Shown one piece after another: positions 32,329 through 34,386 of a DNA stretch of 34,386 nucleotides. The stretch is from positions 1 to 34,386 of the forward strand of contig CAYGLV010000025.1 of the NCBI GenBank assembly GCA_964351025.1. Direction: 5' to 3'. Below the pieces are notes generated by a model. That model saw only the letters and a list, made by a program, of their open reading frames with translations. It ran no database searches and was not told the DNA's origin. The translations under genes and the position numbers were made by a program. Source of the DNA: CAYGLV01 sp964351025 (GTDB lineage Bacteria > Actinomycetota > Thermoleophilia > Gaiellales > Gaiellaceae). The stretch's first letter is position 1. The number at the start of each line of letters is the position of its first letter.

Positions 32329-32879
32329 TGGCAGTCGAGATTGCAGAGTCAAGAGAGCTCAAGGAGCGCGTGATCGAGATCAACCGCGTCGCCAAGGTGG
32401 TCAAGGGCGGCCGGCGGTTCTCGTTCACGGCGCTGGTCGTGATCGGCGACGAGGTCGACCGCGTCGGCGTCGGCTACGGCAAGGCGCGCGAGGTACCGCT
32501 CGCCATCTCGAAGGCCGTGGACGACGCGAAGAAGAACCTCTTCACCGTGCCCAAGCACGGCACGACGATCACGCACGAGATCCTCGGCCGGTCCGACGCC
32601 GCCAGGGTATTCCTGCGGCCCGCGAGCGAGGGCACCGGCGTGATCGCCGGGGGCGGCGTCCGCGCCGTGCTCGAGCTCGCCGGGATCCGCGACGTGCTCG
32701 CGAAATCTCTCGGCACGACGAATCCGATCAACATGGCGCGGGCGGCGGAGAACGGCCTGCGCCGGCTCCGCCGTCCCGAGGATGTCGCGCGTGCCCGCGG
32801 CAAGACCATCTCCGAGGTGCTCCCGCTCGGTGCCGCCGCCATCGCCGCGGCCGCCGAGGCCAGGAAGGCCTCGGCGTGA
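32328..32879 (+). CDS. rpsE: 30S ribosomal protein S5
   Basis: 183 aa. It starts near LKERVIEINRVAKVVKGG, with RFSFTALVVIGD and the C-terminal domain GRSDAARVFLRPASEGTG. It acts in decoding accuracy and mRNA unwinding. The C-terminus has a short Ala-rich tail. The GTGA overlap leads into rpmD. Confidence 0.97.
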   Translation: MAVEIAESRELKERVIEINRVAKVVKGGRRFSFTALVVIGDEVDRVGVGYGKAREVPLAISKAVDDAKKNLFTVPKHGTTITHEILGRSDAARVFLRPASEGTGVIAGGGVRAVLELAGIRDVLAKSLGTTNPINMARAAENGLRRLRRPEDVARARGKTISEVLPLGAAAIAAAAEARKASA

Positions 32880-33064
32880 GCACGGTCAAGATCACGCAGA
32901 TCCGCAGCGCGATCGGGCACAGCCAGCGCCATCGCGGCGCGCTCCGCGCGCTCGGGCTCGGCAAGATCGGCCGCACGGTCGAGCAGCAGGCAAGCCCGTC
33001 CCTCGACGGCGCCCTCAGGCTCGTGGCCCACCTCGTCCGAGTCGAGGGGAAGGACACGGAATGA
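32876..33064 (+). CDS. rpmD: 50S ribosomal protein L30
   Basis: 62 aa from the GTG overlapping the rpsE stop. It contains VKITQIRSAIGHSQRHRGALRALGLGKIGR, shown here as the family core. The end overlaps the rplO ATG (ATGA). Confidence 0.95.
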   Translation: MSTVKITQIRSAIGHSQRHRGALRALGLGKIGRTVEQQASPSLDGALRLVAHLVRVEGKDTE

Positions 33065-33684
33065 CCGAGCGGATCGACCTCTCCAACCTCAAGCCTGCAC
33101 AGCCGCGCCAGGAGCGCAAGCGCGTCGGGCGCGGCCTCGGCTCGGGCAAGGGCCGCTACTCCGGCCGCGGCATCAAGGGCCAGAAGTCGCGTTCCGGCTC
33201 GCACAAGATGAAGGCCGGCTTCGAGGGCGGCCAGATGCCGATCGACATGCGACTTCCCAAGCTGCGCGGCAACACGTCGGCGGACGCGATGCCGATCGGG
33301 CCGTTCCGCACGTACTCGCAGCCGATCAACGTGCGCGACCTCGAGGACCGCTTCGAGGCCGGCGCCGAGGTGACGCCCGACTCGCTCGTCGCGGCGGGCC
33401 TGCTGAAGAACACGAAGACCGACATCAAGGTCCTCGCGAGCGGCGACCTGACGAAGAAGCTCGTCGTCTCCGCCCACGGCTTCTCGAAGGCCGCGCGCGC
33501 GAAGATCGAGGCCGCGGGTGGCTCGGTCGTCTGGCTGAAGGGCGAGCCGGTCGAGAAAAAGGCCAAGAAGCACAAGGCGAAGCGCGCCGCCGCGGAGCCC
33601 GAGGCGGAGGAGACCGGCAGCGCCGAGGTCGAGGCGGTCGCGGCTGACGTCGCAGAGGCGCCCGCCGAGGCTGAGGAGGGCTAG
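33061..33684 (+). CDS. rplO: 50S ribosomal protein L15 with acidic tail
   Basis: 207 aa against about 147 usually. The core has RVGRGLGSGKGRYSGRGIKGQ and the C-terminal ending AHGFSKAARAKIEAAGG. A roughly 50-residue tail follows: first basic (KKAKKHKAKRAAA), then acidic (EPEAEETGSAEVE to EAEEG). The EPEAEET piece resembles a motif in the L10 and S17 extensions. A GGAGGG in its last codons serves secY. Confidence 0.96.
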   Translation: MTERIDLSNLKPAQPRQERKRVGRGLGSGKGRYSGRGIKGQKSRSGSHKMKAGFEGGQMPIDMRLPKLRGNTSADAMPIGPFRTYSQPINVRDLEDRFEAGAEVTPDSLVAAGLLKNTKTDIKVLASGDLTKKLVVSAHGFSKAARAKIEAAGGSVVWLKGEPVEKKAKKHKAKRAAAEPEAEETGSAEVEAVAADVAEAPAEAEEG

Positions 33685-33686
33685 CG

Positions 33687-34386
33687 TTGTTCAGCTGGCT
33701 CGCGAACGCCTGGCGCGTCCCTGAACTGCGCCGCCGCGTCCTCTTCACCGCCGCCGTGCTCGCCATCTACCGGCTCGGCTCGTGGATGCCCGCGCCCGGC
33801 GTGGACTCGGCGACGATCCAGAGCTACTTCGAGGGCAAGGGCAGCACGGTGCTCGGCCTGCTCGACCTGTTCTCGGGGGGCGCGCTCTCGCAGTTCTCGA
33901 TCTTCGCGCTCGGGATCATGCCGTACGTCACGGCCTCGATCATCATCCAGCTGATGACGGTCGTCATCCCGCGCCTGTCGGAGCTGCAGCGGGAGGGCGA
34001 GGCGGGCTACGCCAAGATCAACCAGTACACCCGCTACTTGACGGTCGCGCTCGCCGCAGCGCAGTCGCTGGGCTACGCGGTCCTCTTCCAGCGGCAGGGT
34101 GCGCTCGAGGCGAACGCAGGTCGGATGACGCTGATCGTGATCACCCTCGTCGCCGGCACGACGCTCCTGATGTGGCTCGGCGAGCTGATCACGAAGCGCG
34201 GTGTCGGCAACGGCATCTCGCTCCTGATCTTCGCTTCGATCCTGACGGGCGCTCCCCTCGGCATCCAGGCGTGGGTGAGCGGCGGCCCGATGGAGAAGCT
34301 CTTCTTCCCACTCCTCGCCCTCCTCATCGTCGCGGCGATCGTCTTCATCCAGGAGGGGCAGCGGAAGATCCCGATCCAGTACGCGA
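33687..34386 (+). CDS. secY: Preprotein translocase subunit SecY, cut by window end
   Basis: The first 233 codons of the Sec channel subunit. TTG at 33687 is chosen because GGAGGG lies 6 nt upstream and no ATG or GTG is near; the product then starts FSWLANAWRVPELRRR. Visible are TM1, the plug region (GLLDLFSGGALSQFSIFALGI, shown as landmark only), PYVTASIIIQL of TM2, and GNGISLLIFASI. The gene continues beyond the window; adk and map would be the expected next genes. Confidence 0.95.
   Translation, partial: MFSWLANAWRVPELRRRVLFTAAVLAIYRLGSWMPAPGVDSATIQSYFEGKGSTVLGLLDLFSGGALSQFSIFALGIMPYVTASIIIQLMTVVIPRLSELQREGEAGYAKINQYTRYLTVALAAAQSLGYAVLFQRQGALEANAGRMTLIVITLVAGTTLLMWLGELITKRGVGNGISLLIFASILTGAPLGIQAWVSGGPMEKLFFPLLALLIVAAIVFIQEGQRKIPIQYA

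Overview
The window looks like a high-GC actinobacterial chromosome segment, most likely from a deep lineage such as Thermoleophilia; the lineage is an inference. Supporting signs are frequent GTG/TTG starts, an RpoC with the N-terminal zinc site and overall plan seen in Mycobacterium, a zinc-type L33, a type-Z S14, and many 1-4 nt stop/start overlaps. A 100-N scaffold gap flanked by an exact 55-nt duplication indicates a draft, possibly metagenomic, assembly.

Layout. Positions 1-350 hold a 36-aa basic protein and a palindromic repeat (element A). Positions 351-3239 are a metal-homeostasis module: a Tat-type two-domain multicopper oxidase overlapping a ZIP-family transporter with an extra extracytoplasmic domain, divergent from a DtxR/MntR-type regulator. 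Positions 3306-4895 hold an orphan DppB-type permease and thymidine kinase. Positions 4999-8540 run tRNA-Met, rpmG, secE, nusG, rplK, rplA, an L10-leader-like region, rplJ, rplL and a strong terminator. Positions 8566-9266 hold a secreted Thr-tailed protein behind an unusual promoter region, ending in its own terminator. rpoB and rpoC (9411-17688) end at a terminator, and a reverse-strand diguanylate cyclase follows (17807-18997). From 19219 to the window end, str, S10 and spc genes run without an obvious intrinsic terminator: rpsL, rpsG, fusA, tuf, rpsJ, rplC, rplD, rplW, rplB, rpsS, rplV, rpsC, rplP, rpmC, rpsQ, rplN, rplX, rplE, rpsZ, rpsH, rplF, rplR, rpsE, rpmD, rplO and a truncated secY.

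Most of the window is the core transcription, translation and secretion cluster. The less ordinary content lies in what is threaded through it: (i) two copies of a roughly 90-100 bp imperfect palindromic element, one of them between rplW and rplB beside the assembly gap; (ii) long extra tails on several ribosomal proteins, including an S17 with a tandem VEPEAA-repeat extension, an EP(A/E)AEET motif shared by L10, S17 and L15, and near-perfect hairpins in the tails of rplA, rplJ and rpsC; (iii) the oxidase-ZIP-MntR module; (iv) four phased TTAC half-sites and a 12-bp palindrome ahead of the secreted protein placed between rplL and rpoB; (v) a roughly 170-aa enlargement of the N-terminal part of RpoC.
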